The notes: a model not told the origin generated them from the sequence alone. A DNA stretch of 64,000 nt from Gadus chalcogrammus (GCF_026213295.1 NC_079423.1:15500809-15564808); one strand, 5' to 3'; shown: positions 36,881-49,696, numbered from the stretch's first letter. A program made the numbers and translations.

Positions 36881-37764
36881 AAATATGAATGAAGTGCAAT
36901 ACGGTTTGGTCCACATGTTTATTTTTGACGGGATCTTCAAGGACAGCCCCCACTGCCTTTTCTCCGTGTCTTTCCTCGCTCTGTCGCTCTCTCTCTTTCA
37001 GACAACACCTGCATTAGCCCGGCATTCTGCGCTACTCGTCCCCTACAATGGCGCCTTTGTGCTCCCTTTTGTGCGGCGGGTAATTCTCCGTCGCGCGGCG
37101 TCGGCGTCCCTGTAAAACGAATGGATGTATTAAAGCAGATCTCTCGAGTCTACAATAAACCAACCGTGACATGCTTTGAGAAATTGATCTGGTTCCGCGG
37201 GAGGAGAAAAAGAAGAAAAAGTGTACGAAACGCTTTTATTTTTTAAACGATGAATTCGTTTTTTTTCTCGAACAATCCCGCGTGTTTTTGCGGTGCGCAC
37301 AAAAAAAACGTGAAAAAAGGGGAAGAAAGATGAATAAAAAATATCGACCTCCTACTCCGGCACCATATGTGGGTTGGGAATTGGGAATCCTTAAAAAAAA
37401 AAGAAACAGAATACACCATAACCTCCACCACCTCCACCACCCTCCACCCCCCCTCCTCACCCTCCTCACCCCACCCACTCAACCCCGCCGCCACGGGGAA
37501 CCACCCCGGCATTGTTATTGCTGCGGAGGATGAGCTTCTTCCAGTCGGTCACCCGGTGCGCAGCGGCTGCTGTCTGGGCTCCGCTCCCCCAGCACCCACA
37601 GCAGGGGGCCATCTTCCAGAGCCGGGGAGAGACACACTCCATTAAGTCCTCCTGCAGCAGGACCCACATGCCCCACCCCCCCCCCCCCCCCCCAGCACAA
37701 CCCCCAACCCACCGATACACAAGAACATGGAGACGGAGCAGAAACAAAAACACCAAGGAACAAT

Positions 37765-37769
37765 CTGTG

Positions 37770-37810
<41 letters not shown>

Positions 37811-37945
37811 CTGTGCGCAGTATATGCGTATCTGCATGTTTGTGTGTGTGTGCATGTGTGTGTTTGTTGGTGTGTGTGTGTGTGCATTTGTGAGTGTGCT
37901 TCATTGCGTGTGTGGGTGTGCATGTGCGTCATTGCGAGTCTGTGT
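37765..37945. repeat. Interrupted (TG)n array
   Basis: TG runs with tttg and tgca interruptions. A C run lies just upstream at about 37674-37694. Confidence 0.93.
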
Positions 37946-38524
37946 CTCGGTGTGTGAATGTCTTCCCTAGTTTGGGGGTGTGGGGGCTGGTTTGTATGAG
38001 ATCATTTTTGTGCGCCATTCAGCAAACTTTTGGATTTAGACACGAAGAGATTCACATCATCCTCAACACTGACTGACATTGCGCATCAGTTTCATTACAT
38101 GCTTTCAAGTATGACAAATCAGATCTGAACCCAACCACATTTTAAAAGATTAAACCGGACCACGATTAAGGGGTAAATCTGGGCATATTTTTCCGCAAGA
38201 CAAACTTGCTTATTTTAGCATAACGAGAGGAAATGGATCTAGATTCATCCTGTAAGTCTGAGTGAAGGCTTGGCAGGGCCTGTCTCTGTAACTAATTACA
38301 TTATTGTGGTCTCTGGGATGTCTTTTTTGTCAAGGAGCGATGATGTGCGCGTCTTTTTTACCTCACAAAACCTGATGATGATGACAGCAGTTGTGTGAGA
38401 ATTCGGGGAGATACGTCTGTTGTGTCAAATAAACTACGCACACACTTCATAACCATAACACTAAACAACACACACAAGCACATTCACCCACACAAATTCA
38501 CCCCTGCCTCCAACCCCAACCTCC

Positions 38525-38595
38525 CAACACACACACACACACACACACATACACATACACATACACACACGCACACGCACACGCACGCACACACA
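38525..38595. repeat. (CA)n microsatellite
   Basis: CA steps with catacacata and cgcaca variants, leading directly into the 19-bp minisatellite. Confidence 0.95.
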
Positions 38596-38734
38596 CCGTT
38601 CCCGGTTACACACACTGTGCCAGGTTACACACACCGTTCCCGGTTACACACACCGTGCCCGGTCACACACACCGTTCCCGGTTACACACACCGTGCCCGG
38701 TTACACACACTGTTCCCGGTTACACACACTGTGC
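38596..38734. repeat. 19-bp minisatellite with 38-bp higher-order period
   Basis: Seven full units c(c/t)gt(t/g)cccggttacacaca start at 38596, 38615, 38634, 38653, 38672, 38691 and 38710, with a partial eighth. The fifth base alternates strictly T,G,T,G,T,G,T, so the true repeat is 38 bp. It seems to have grown from the edge of the CA array, since each unit ends in acacaca. Confidence 0.96.
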
Positions 38735-38919
38735 TTCCTCTCTCTGCTTTCAGTCGCCGGCCCGCGGTCGGACTCCACAAGGCTTCGTAATGACCGCCGT
38801 GTTGTGGTTCCATTGATCTGTGTTTATCAGGGGGGAAATTTAATGGGAGCGGCACGTCAACCTCAACGCCTCACCCCCCTTCCACCGCCCCCCACCCCCC
38901 CTTCCCCCCAATCACATGC

Positions 38920-39085
38920 GATGCATCAAAATAATTGGCAGTGCCCAATTATGCCGTGATGCATGTGCAGAAGTCGAAACTCTGGGCTCTGATTAGCCGG
39001 CTTTAAAAAAGCGCATCTGTAATCAGCCAAGCCCGCAGTGGCGTGGACATGTCACGGGCCCGTCCTAATGTATGTGTGACACGTG
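38920..39085. promoter_or_regulatory. Candidate enhancer with two homeodomain dyads
   Basis: ATAATTGG (38931-38938) and CCAATTAT (38945-38952) form a perfect 8-bp dyad with a 6-base spacer. CTGATTA (38989-38995) and TAATCAG (39020-39026) form a second dyad of OTX/PITX-type cores. The block is repeat-free and CpG-containing. Two such dyads within 100 bp are unusual, but function is inferred. Confidence 0.4.
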
Positions 39086-39177
39086 CACGCGAAAAGTCGA
39101 AGCGGAAGTATATATACATCAATATATCAATATTTTTGGAAGTAATATGAATGTGTTGTTAAAAACACTCTAACACT

Positions 39178-39342
39178 GGGGCGTCCCTCGGCTCACTGGG
39201 TAGAGCGCGTACCATACAGGCTCAGTCCTGAACGCAGCGACCCGGGTTCAAGTCCTGCCCGCTGTCCTTTGCTGCATGTCCTTCCCTCTATCTCCCATAC
39301 CTTCCACTACAATCATAAAACTGCAAAAATAAATAAAAAACA
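39178..39342 (+). mobile_element. tRNA-derived SINE
   Basis: The head resembles a tRNA gene. It has an A-box-like CGGCTCACTGG (39189-39199) and a B-box GGTTCAAGTCC (39245-39255), 56 bp apart, as needed for an internal Pol III promoter. The body (ctttgctgcatgtcc, then a CT-rich stretch) resembles a common teleost SINE body, from memory. It ends in an A-rich tail (aaaactgcaaaaataaataaaaaa). No clear target duplication, so it is probably old or truncated. It is not a functional tRNA: the acceptor stem is not restorable. Confidence 0.82.
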
Positions 39343-39344
39343 CA

Positions 39345-41690
39345 CCAATACCAACAACTTTAGTAGTGTGTGTTTGGAAGTGGGACATGGAGTGTGAGAT
39401 GAAATATGACGTTAGCTCGTGGGCAATCCGTCCTTAATGTGAGTCTAGGCAGGCTGTCAGGACATTTTAAGAGCAGCCATTTGTATTAAATCTTACATGG
39501 AATTCAACTCATAATATTATTAATGCCTGTGGGGTTGTGAATTGAAATTACCTTTTCCACCTTGAGGTATGAGCACAGAATGAGCTCCCTCATTTTGAAA
39601 CACTGGAAACCTGTTCCTTTTGGAAATGCGAGGCAGGTCAAACTAATTTACTCGATTGAGTCTCGAGTGTTGAAATTAGTTTTAAGCGAGAGAAGGATGC
39701 AACCCTGCTCCAAGCTTATTTCACATTTTTTGACACAGACAGAAAATAAATGGGCAATGATATTTAATTTGAAACACTGGGAGAAAACACACCCTAAAAA
39801 AATGCACTTTGCGATGGAGATCTTACATTTTTAATCTTAAAACAAATGGCCGAAGAGCGTACATATGTATGAGTTATGTAAGCGTTAGAATGACCTTTGA
39901 AATGACTTAAGATGAAACATTCGACTTTTTCCACTTGATACAGGATGCCACCATATTGTGTAACCATAATAAACTCCAGCTGTTCTGATGGGAGTGAGAC
40001 TCATCCTGCCCATATATGGTCACCCTGGGCCTGTGTTGCCTTCTTCCTATTGGGCACAATTTAACGATTCTAATATATTCCAGTGTCGGTAACTGAATCA
40101 AAACAAACCCGGGCGGCGGGAATGGGGGAGAACACGGAGGCACTGAACATGAATACCTACAGATGACAGGAAAGATCACCTAAAATGTTCAGACATTTAC
40201 CGCGATTCGCAGGCAGTGATAGGTCAAGCTTGAGCCCGAGCAGCTCGGGAACGAATGCCTTCCAACCATGAAATGGCGCGGCTGTCAGTCGGTTGTCAAA
40301 CGTGATGCAAGCTGACATCCTCGTATCGGTGACGCCCGGGCGCCATGTCTATTCCGGGAGGTTGTTTGTCCGTACCGCTTTTTTAAAATTCTGACCGAAT
40401 GCAAATTGCGAACCGGGGTATACGGTTCAAACAGCACATCGCACAAATGTATGTAACGCGGCCATGGATACGATCTGTCGGGCGTTTCGGTTGACATTCG
40501 TAGTCAGGATAGGTTTGGTGGTTGTTTTGCTCAAGGGCACTTCAGCAGGATTCACTTTGACTGTTGCCCAGGTACGTTGTTTTCTCCATTACAGAACAGC
40601 TCCTCAACCTGGCTGAGGTGTCCTACACCTACGGGGTACAAAACAGTGGTTGTACTTAATCTACCTCAACAGGCAGCAACAGATCCATCAGAAGGCCGTT
40701 TGAAATATGTGAACGAAAAGCACAATTGACAACCGTCATCCAAGTGTAGCTCGAAAATAGTAAGAATTTGCCGTTACAGAAATGCGATGTAGAAATGTCT
40801 AAGTTGTCAATGTAAGAAGCATTTGCTGTTAGATTTTTTTTATTGGGTGAAACATAAAAATACGAGAAACTATTTGACAACGTGTCTTGTGTACGAGGGA
40901 ATCATTCTCGGGAAGAAACGTTTTCTGGGCACGAGTACAGCAAACCGAAGGAAATAAAGTAACCTAGAAAGAACGGTTCCGGCTGTATTTTATTAAAAAA
41001 AAAAAGAAAGAAATGAACTCGGAAATTAATCTCTTCAAAGAAGACGTTGGGGGTCCTTCTGTCTCCCTTTAATCAGAGGTCGCCGTGCTCCTCTCCTCTC
41101 CCTAATACGCTCCTGTCTTAAAGGAAAGAGCAGAAAAAACCCACGTCTTCATGAATCATAAGCTCCTCTTTACTTACCTAGGAGTTTCTGGATCCTGCAT
41201 GCCACGCAGAGGAATAAGGTCTCCTCTGTGGGGCTAATGCCTTCACCCCTGTGCCCCTGCTAATAACCCCAGCTTGCACATGTCGACAAATTAGGATTTA
41301 AACACTTCTTTCGCTTAAAATGCCACGGCCACGGTCCACCATTTGCACGATGACCCACATGGGGGACACAAATGCGTGTGTAGTACACGAGGTGTGCGTC
41401 CACACACACGCACACCAACGGGATCGCCGCAACTGCAACTTGTCTCTCGTTCTAAAAAAAAAACACCCGCTTTCTATTCCCCCCCTGCGTGAAGTTTTGT
41501 AAATGAAAAAAAGCCTCAGTCGCAGTGCCAAGGCCAAAGAGGCAGAGGCTACATTGGCTTATGCTCCAACAAGCATGTAGGACATACGCCGCGGCTGCAC
41601 CACAAGCCCCCGAGGTGAGGGGAGACGGGGCGTTTTGCTGTGTTTTTTTTTTTCGCTATACACGTCAAGCTAGCTTAACTGCATCCTTAT
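39345..41690. other. Unique DNA without a recognised gene
   Basis: Repeat-poor. A 90-codon + frame (39562-39834) and - strand frames (39907-40179, 40285-40497) resemble nothing known to me. An octamer lies at 40399-40406. The 40.19-40.52 kb part is CpG-richer than its surroundings and may be regulatory. Confidence 0.45.
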
Positions 41691-41889
41691 GACACACGAC
41701 CCCCCCCAATCCGGCCCTTGCCTCAGCGAAGACCCTTCCTTATGCACCACCCGGCTGGATTTAATAACCCCGGTATCAGCACGGAATATGCTGATTTTAG
41801 GACAACAGGGAAAGGTTGTTTCGTCGGAACCGAGGGAATTACATTTTCATCAAGTAACATTGTTGACGTTGTGTTATCTCGGTTGTTCT

Positions 41890-42680
41890 CGTAATTAGAG
41901 TCCTTTTTTTTCCCGTCGTCGTCTTGTTTTGGTTACTTAGGTTGTAAACACCGTTTAGGAACAAAGTCATACTCGTTTTCAGTGTTTAATTATTCATATT
42001 TTTTTATCCAGATTGCTGATTATTTTAGGATTACCTAATAACAAATAAGAAAGGCACTCATTTATTGTGGTCAATAAATACAAAAATGTGGCTTTCCTGT
42101 TTGTCTGAGGGATAATATATTTAATGTCTTCTGCCTATTGTTCAATATTTTCAGAAGGACAAAAAAAATCTTAAAAGCCAGTATTTATGGTTTTTAGTAG
42201 CAAATACATCTTTTGCATTCAATTAAACCTCAAAAGAATCAATCAACATCATATTTCCATATTATAGTCATACACATTTGTGGATGCATCACTTAAGAGG
42301 GGAAATATAAAATTGTCACTAGAGAATGATGCATGAAGCAAGAGGAAACAGCTGGAGAAAGACATTAGGGCTGAGGAGGCACCAGATATCACCACAAGGT
42401 TCACCACAAGAGGAAAGAACAAAGCGCTGGAAACACAGAAATAGGAGAATTGGGGAGTGATAAAAATTCACTCAAATAATTTTTCAATAATTATATATCC
42501 TAAATGATATGACAATTGCAAAACACACGTTTAATAAATACATTTTGAGTTATTTTTTATATATTATTCAGCAAATTTGATAACAACACATTTTGAATGT
42601 AGCATGAAAGGCAATGGACTCGCTTGTTGCTAATCCCCCAAACTATTCACACGTCGTTAAAGACGTTCCCAAATAAATAC
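41890..42680. other. AT-rich unique DNA
   Basis: No gene or mobile element seen. Contains a pair of RUNX-type words at 42391-42409. Confidence 0.45.
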
Positions 42681-42834
42681 AACCAATCGTCCTGTCACAA
42701 GGATTCCTCAACCTCGTCCCGATCGCATGGGACTCACCGGGGACGAAGCTAACCTACGAACGACGATAACGCATCATCCCTTCAGCCTCCGCAGACAGCC
42801 TCCAGCGACATGTGAAGGAAAGGCGTCAGAGCAG

Positions 42835-43160
42835 AGAACGGGGAGGAGGGGGAGGAGGGGGAGGAGGAGGCAGCAACAGAGAGCGAGAGAAAGAGGTAAG
42901 AAAGGAAAAACTAAAAGAGGAGTCAAGCAATCAATGCCTGCTGCGGGATTAGGTGTGCTTGGATACCCCTCTGGGCCCCCCCGTCCTCCCCGTCCTCCCT
43001 CCTACCCCCCCCCACTAACCCCCAACCGTCATCATCCACCTCCCCGAGACCACCGCCATCACCCTCCCACTACCGTCCCTCACCCCCCACCGAGAACCGG
43101 CTCCATTCCTTTTTTTTTCCCCCTCTTTTAGGCTGCAGTGAATTACCCCCCCCCCCCACT
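42835..43160. repeat. Purine-rich then C-rich low-complexity segment
   Basis: (GGA)n-like DNA at 42838-42900, followed by C/T-rich tracts with C runs near 43005 and 43146. The long frames here are composition effects. Confidence 0.75.
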
Positions 43161-43479
43161 CCGATCCCCCATAATGCCGCTGGCCGCGCTTACAGCAAGT
43201 TCCTTCCGCCACGGTCGGCAAACACGATTAGTGCTTATCTGAAGGAAGACCACGCTACCTTCCTCATCGCCACCCTCCTCCTCATCATCATCATCAGCGC
43301 CGCAGCCACCTCCATATTCCTGCCGCTGAAATCCCCCTCTGGAGTGGGAGCTACAGGGATTGGCGTACCTGAGAGGGACGTGCTCCATAAGTAGAGGGAG
43401 GATGTGGAAGATTTCTGTATTAAGGTCATGTTGCGGGAGGCGTGTGAAACGTTGCTTTCTTTTTTGAGGGGGGGGGCGC

Positions 43480-44140
43480 ACAATGGCTACATCGTTGTGG
43501 AGGTCTATACCCGGCTGGTATACACTGAGTTTAGGAACTTTTGCTCACAAGTCAAGGCATTTTTTAACACTGTTGTGGTATCTTTTATTTTATGTTTCAT
43601 ACGATAGCGTGGAGAACAGTAGTCTTACGAGCACGAAAGGCTCCTCCTGTCTTGATGGATAAAATTGTCATACGCCAACAAATGATTTGTGGAATATAGC
43701 AATTCATTCTCATTGTGTTGTTTTCCATCCCTGCTAACGTGGATTACTATTGCAGTGTAACTAGAGGGATCAAATCGTCTCGATGAACATGGCCCTGTGA
43801 AGCATGTACTCAGCTAAAAGGCACTCTTTGTCGCAGAAGTAGGATTAAACGAACCGCGGTTAGTTAGGTGGTTAGAACGGGGTGTACCGTTGGGATGTTA
43901 GTTTGAATTTCTATGGAGCTCCACATCGATGTCACACAACATCAGTGTTGTTTTGGTAGATGTTGTTCTTTTCCAGTCGACTACATGCTGTAGTTCCTTC
44001 CACACATGTGTGCTGTTCCTCTTCAGCCTCAGCCCTCCCCCACCCCATAAAATGGCAGTTTCCCATCACAGACCACACAGGCCTGCGTTTCAAACCAGCG
44101 CCTCAACGGTTCCTCACCACATCCACCTCCTCCTTAGCTA
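43480..44140. other. Unique DNA; possible degenerate tRNA-like words only
   Basis: No gene recognised. A weak tRNA-like stretch near 43853-43912 is discussed under rejected items. Confidence 0.4.
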
Positions 44141-44149
44141 TCTCTTTTG

Positions 44150-44150
<1 letters not shown>

Positions 44151-44189
<39 letters not shown>

Positions 44190-44214
44190 GTGCGCGTGCG
44201 TGCGTGCGTGCGCA
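44151..44214. repeat. (TG)n then (TGCG)n microsatellite
   Basis: TG repeat passing into tgcgtgcgtgcg. Confidence 0.95.
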
Positions 44215-44999
44215 GCTGCCGAGCAAACAGTTTGAGCTCTCTCGTTCGTCACTCAGTAAAAGAATGGCCGACTTTGAGCTGCAGTCAGTTAACTCCAGCT
44301 CTTGCCAGGATTAGATAGCGCCACACTAACTAGTTTTGCTAAATGGAAGTGCTGCCTTTTTAACATGGGCGGGTGGTTTTAAGCACTTATGTGGGTGTGT
44401 TTTTGTGCGTGGGTGGATGGGTGTGGAGGGCTGGGCGGGTGGGTGTGCCTGTTCATCAAGTATGGGTATCATTTCTGTCCTAATTCAATACGGTTTTGAT
44501 GTAGAAGTTAAATTATTGCCATGTGCTTGACGATAATATTTTAGGCAGCTGCCAATTAGCTAAAGTGACAGGAAGGTCATAGTAGAGACACGTGAGCGGC
44601 ATTCACACAAAGAGAGCCGAATTACTATGAGGATGAGGCAGGGGGAGACTCATCCTCATAGCCACACACACACACACTCAAACACAGGGGTGAATTTGAG
44701 GGTGAATTAGCAATGATGCCAACCAATACAAATATGTGCAAATTGTTATTTTGAACCACGATGATTCAAGCATAAACTTTCACTTTGACCACACCTCGAT
44801 TGTAGACTTCCTCCATAAAACATATGAATGCTACATTTGATCCTAGTCTGACGTTTGTTGCATTCTGGTAATAATTCTCTAGACATGCATCTGCCTACAA
44901 TCTCATGTAAGGATCAGTTGATCTAATACGTTGTGGTTGAACTTCCCCCCCATCTCATAACCCTTGCTTCCTCCCTCGCTCCTTCCCTCGCTCCCTTCT

Positions 45000-45130
45000 G
45001 TCATCACTCCAAATCCACCATGCGAACGTGGAGCCTTTTGGAGTAAATCAAGGCTTCCTTCATCACGCACGCCTGTGCAATTAACTTAATTCCCCTTCCT
45101 ACTAATTTATGGCAGCCATGTTGAAGACCA
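45000..45130. promoter_or_regulatory. Candidate regulatory block
   Basis: Repeat-free segment with gcaattaacttaatt (paired homeodomain-type sites) near 45078. Immediately upstream of a CT array. Confidence 0.25.
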
Positions 45131-45198
45131 GACTAAACCCCTTTCAGTTTCCTTTTTTTCTAAGTGAGAGCTAAGAAATGTGCTCCTTTATCCCTCTC

Positions 45199-45390
45199 TC
45201 GCACTCCCTCCTCACGCTCTCTCTCTCTCTCTCTCTCTCTCTAGCTTTCTGTCTGTACCATTCTCTCTTCCACTGTTTGTATCCGTTTTTATCTTCACCT
45301 CACTTCCTCTGTATCTCTCTATCTCCCTTTCCCTTCATCTCTCCCTCCCTCCCTCGGACTGTCTCTCTATTCTTCCACGCTATCGCCCAA
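45199..45390. repeat. (CT)n and CT-rich tract
   Basis: Pure CT at about 45219-45242, then degenerate pyrimidine-rich DNA with cctccctccc runs. Confidence 0.9.
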
Positions 45391-45499
45391 AGATCATATT
45401 ATTTGTATGTGTTGCATCATGTGTACATTTATAACGGGCGACAATGTTTGTGTGACTTAACACACACACACACACACACACAGATCACTCCAGACCATC

Positions 45500-46060
45500 C
45501 GCACAAATAAACACATCGCTACGCTCGGTTGAATGTGAAGCCTGCATAGACTTGACAGGAACTGCCATGTTTTCCATGTGTACATCCCGTCGGACGTTGT
45601 AAAAATCCTGCCCATGTAAATGCTTGTACGTTGTCTTCAGTTCGTGCGACGTGGATTCTTGGTAAGGCCCAGAAAACAAACAAATTAGCATTTGCATCAT
45701 TGCGACATTTGAGCCATGCGTCGACATGCAAATGTATTATAAAGAGACGAAAGGCCACACTGATGTAGGATCGCGCCAAGGACCCAGTAGCATTCGCCTT
45801 GGATTTCCTCATGGATCGTCATAGCTGCTGTATACATCACAATGACACGTATGTGATGCATGAATATATCCGCATTCGCTCTGTGATATAATAGCATGGT
45901 ATAGGAAGCCTCCTATAGCGGTGCAGTAGAGCTGTAAACGCTGATTCCCTTTAATGCTAATCTGTCACCTTGGTAATTGAGTGAGATTATCCATCTCCCG
46001 GATTATAAGAGGCGCATAATGCAGGGTGCTATGCCACTCTAATCTCCGACAACTAAAACA
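45500..46060. promoter_or_regulatory. Candidate long enhancer-like block
   Basis: 560 bp of repeat-free DNA. It has an inverted pair of perfect POU octamers (ATTTGCAT 45690-45697 and ATGCAAAT 45726-45733) and two GATTA-type sites (gagattatcc, cggattataa) near 45986-46006. Open frames on the - strand (up to 97 codons) overlap in different phases and are unrecognised. Confidence 0.35.
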
Positions 46061-46677
46061 TGCAAAGCACTGGGATTTTTACTCTAGCAATTTTACAAGC
46101 TTAAAATAAATATACATATAAATAGCTTGCTAGGGGAGTACACTAAAGGTCTGTTATTATATGGCAGGCGGTCATTTTAATTTGCCTGATTGTTCGATTC
46201 CAGATGTTGAAGTATAGCACGCGGGTGTGACGGATTACATTACGAATAGAAAAAGAAAGGTTCTTCCTCTCAAATGCAGTTTTCTGCTTAGAACCGGGCG
46301 TCTACAGAACAATTTCTTAATAAAAAAGCACCCTACATCTGGACAGGAAACCCTTATTATTTTGAATCTTTACTTCCCCCCCCGAATATTTTCCAGCAGC
46401 GGGCCCACGCTGTAACAGCCAAGCGGCCTGCTGAATCTAACCACACATCTCCCCAGTTCGCCATAATGTGACTCTAAAACGGCGGCTGGCTTTCTATTTG
46501 TGACCCTCTCTATTTACTTAAATGTGTTGCAGACCTATAGGGCAGGCGCCCCTCCCTGAAGCTGCCCACATTTCCAGGGCTCTCACTTCCCCCTCTTTGC
46601 CCCCAACCCACAACCGCCGCCCTGCCCTTGTCTGGTCGCCGGCTCGCTGCACACTGACTCCATTCTTCCAGATCCCG

Positions 46678-46835
46678 GGGGACTACGTATTTTATATATA
46701 GATTGATATATTTCGGTCCTCAAAGCTGTATCAATATTCACCTTGTACAAAGGCGCACACACCGAAACATGAGTTATTTGGCGAGTTTAATGGACGCTCA
46801 CCGTTAATCAGGGAAGGTCAATGGGAGCACGTTGC
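46678..46835. promoter_or_regulatory. Candidate regulatory block next to TG array
   Basis: Repeat-free block with attgatatatttc and gttaatcagg homeodomain-type words. It ends 48 bp before the long TG array. Confidence 0.22.
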
Positions 46836-46880
46836 TAACCAGTTGCACTGAAGTGGCTGTATCTGTGTGCATGCCTATGA

Positions 46881-46987
<107 letters not shown>

Positions 46988-47127
46988 GGAATGTGTGTTT
47001 ATGTGTGTGTGGTGAGTACATTGCAGGTCTGGCTTGTAATCGTATGCAGGGAGCGTTGGAGCCGGCTTCGTCTCACACATGGCCGACTGCAGATGAAATT
47101 AATGTGTGTTGGAGGCTTGAGAGCGTG

Positions 47128-47205
47128 TGAGACAGAGAGAGAGAGAGGGAGGGAGAGGGAGAGGGGGGGAGAGAGGGAGGGACAGAGAGACAGAGAAACG
47201 GATGT
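47128..47205. repeat. (GA)n-rich tract
   Basis: gaga runs with ggga variants. A separate CA/ACGC array follows at 47279-47326. Confidence 0.9.
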
Positions 47206-48314
47206 GGTGTTTCATGGAGTAGGCAGGAGTATCCAGGCAGCTGCCCTTTCCCCATCTGAACCTCCCCTCCCTCCAAACCCACACACATACATACACGCGC
47301 ACGCACGCACGCACGCACGCACACGCATCCGAGCGACCACACCCCCAACCCCCATCTTTAGCTCAAGTCTGTACACTGTGTTCTCTCTGGGGCTAGGCTG
47401 TCATTTCCTGCCACGAGATATGCTACCGAGAATGTGATTCGTCAGACTTTGATTGCTGCCTCTCAGCGCTCAGAACCCTCCAGAACGCGCTGACATTATC
47501 GCTGGGTTAACAGTCCGGTAACACCAGAGGCAGCGCTATTATCACCACTGTACTGTTTTTCTTTAGGTGCGCTGGAAATGTGGCACATGGTTAAGAGGAA
47601 GGGGAGTTGAACTCTGGTTGTTAGGGCTGTAGCGGTAACGTTTGCTACATCCGTGTGACATAGGGAGGGTGGCCCCCCCCCCCCCACTTACGTTCGTCAT
47701 TCTGCAAACGAGGTGCATAAGTCATTAACAATTTGTAAGGCGAAAGCATAACCATTAGTTGTGTGTACATGCGCGGTTCAGGGATCAAACATGGGTTAAT
47801 TGTGGAGCACCATTGCATGGTTTATTTAGGTGCAAAAAAAAGGAATCGAGTGACACACACACACACACTAACACACCAACACACACACATCCCACACGGG
47901 AGACAGTGACACCGTGCAGGGGTTAACCTCGAACACGAGGCGTCCAGTGTGCCGGGTGACGGTCGAGGGGGGGAGCCCGGCGTGCTGTGTGGCCCCAAAA
48001 GCGTAAGCCCCCTTCCCTCCTCTCCTCCTCTCCTCCCCGCTGCACACCTCCTTGATCCTCTGCTCTGCCGCGGGAGAGCTAACCCCACAGAGACGGGGAG
48101 CGCGGCAGTGGCTTACCTTGGTGTCTCTCTTTCTGTGTATCTCTCTCTTTCACTCCCCTTTGGCTCCCGCTCCCAGTCTCTCTCTCCCCCCCACCCTCTC
48201 CCTCTCTCCTCCTCCTCTCTCTCTCCCCGGCTCCCCCTGTGTCCTGTGTGCTTTGTAGCCTCTGCCAAGGCCTGGTCATCCCAGATCTCCCACTAACACA
48301 CCTCCTTATGGTCG

Positions 48315-48885
48315 CTCAGGGGGGGGGGTGGGGGGTGGGAGGGGAGGTTGGTGTTGGGGTTGGGGGGGCTGGCCCAGACGTCGGCTATGGCACGCCGGAG
48401 CCCGGGCCCAGCCATCTGCTTCCAGCACGGGGCTGGAGGCTGGAGGCTGGGGGCTGGCTGGGGGTGGGAGTGGGGGTGGGGGGGGGTGGGGGTGAGAGAG
48501 AGGGTCTTCTCCATCCAAATCCTTTTCCTCTTCCTCGCCACCCCTCCCCTGGCAAACCTGATCGTTTGCAGGGAATGAACAGTCCCCCCCCCCACCCCTA
48601 CCCCCCCTGCATATAGCAGGGACTCCCGTGGTAGCCATGGTAACCATCCGCGCAACTTTGTGTGTGTTCGAGAGGGGAGGCTGTTTTGGGGGTTGGGGGT
48701 TTCGGGGGGCTGGGAGGAGGGGGGTCGCATTGGGAGCGTAGGCATTGTTGTGTTGGCATTCAGCATGTCAGCAAAGCAGAGTAATTTCTGGGGTCTTGTT
48801 AAAAAACGAAATAAAAGACGGTGAAAAGCTTGTCGTTGTGGCTGCGTTGGGGGGGGGGGTGGGGGGGGGTGGTGGGATGGTGTCG
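48315..48885. repeat. Cluster of G-rich, quadruplex-prone tracts
   Basis: At least four dense G-run groups on the + strand: about 48319-48371, 48430-48495, 48690-48725 and 48850-48880. Each has four or more runs of at least three G with short loops. C-rich islands (48584-48608) interleave. Long frames on both strands here are Gly/Pro-rich composition artefacts. Confidence 0.75.
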
Positions 48886-49544
48886 CTGTCAAAACACTTC
48901 AACGCACCTGGCTGAAGAAAATAGATTCCCCTCCCTCTGTTGAATATCTTTGCATTCGAACGAACAATCGCTGGCTTCAAGACGAAACATGTGCATAAAA
49001 GTAATAAAGAGGAAAGCTGCTGAACATTCATCTGCGCTTATTAAACCCCCCCTTCAACACCTTATGCCGCCGTGGTACTCACTGTTCACCAATCAAGCCG
49101 TACGCCTATGCAATGTGCATTATATACGTACGCTGCAATGTAACTCCCCCGCGCGCCTATAACGTACATGTGGATCTATGGAGCATCTCGTCAGCACGGT
49201 GCCGGTGAGGAGGAGCTCACTCCAGGATGTATACGTCTACTTTGAGCCCCCTTATCAGGCGCCCACAGTAGTCCCCGTTGGGGCGCGTTCGCCGCCTCTA
49301 TAGAGACACACTCGTGGAAAGAGAGCGCAGAGGATTGGGAGAAAAAAAAAGAGGGGGGAGAAAAAAAAATGCCTGACACCACAGACTTGACTTCACAGTC
49401 AGAGCGGGAAGAAAGTGAGCAGCCCGCTAAGCTGCTCGTCTCCGGCTGCGAGCCGGAGATATTGTAACCGTACACATTTGGACAGATGCGAGGATTGCCT
49501 CGTCCTCGTGTGTGCGTGTGCGTAAGTGTGAGAGAGTGTGGGCA

Positions 49545-49696
<152 letters not shown>

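Noticed and set aside
43143..43481. 112-codon - frame with an Asp/Glu run
   Set aside because: The acidic run is a (CAT/CCT)n trinucleotide stretch. An overlapping frame in another phase is equally open.
43853..43912. tRNA-like words (gttaggtggttagaac ... gtttgaattt)
   Set aside because: The A- and B-box resemblance is weak and no stems can be formed. At most a very old SINE trace.
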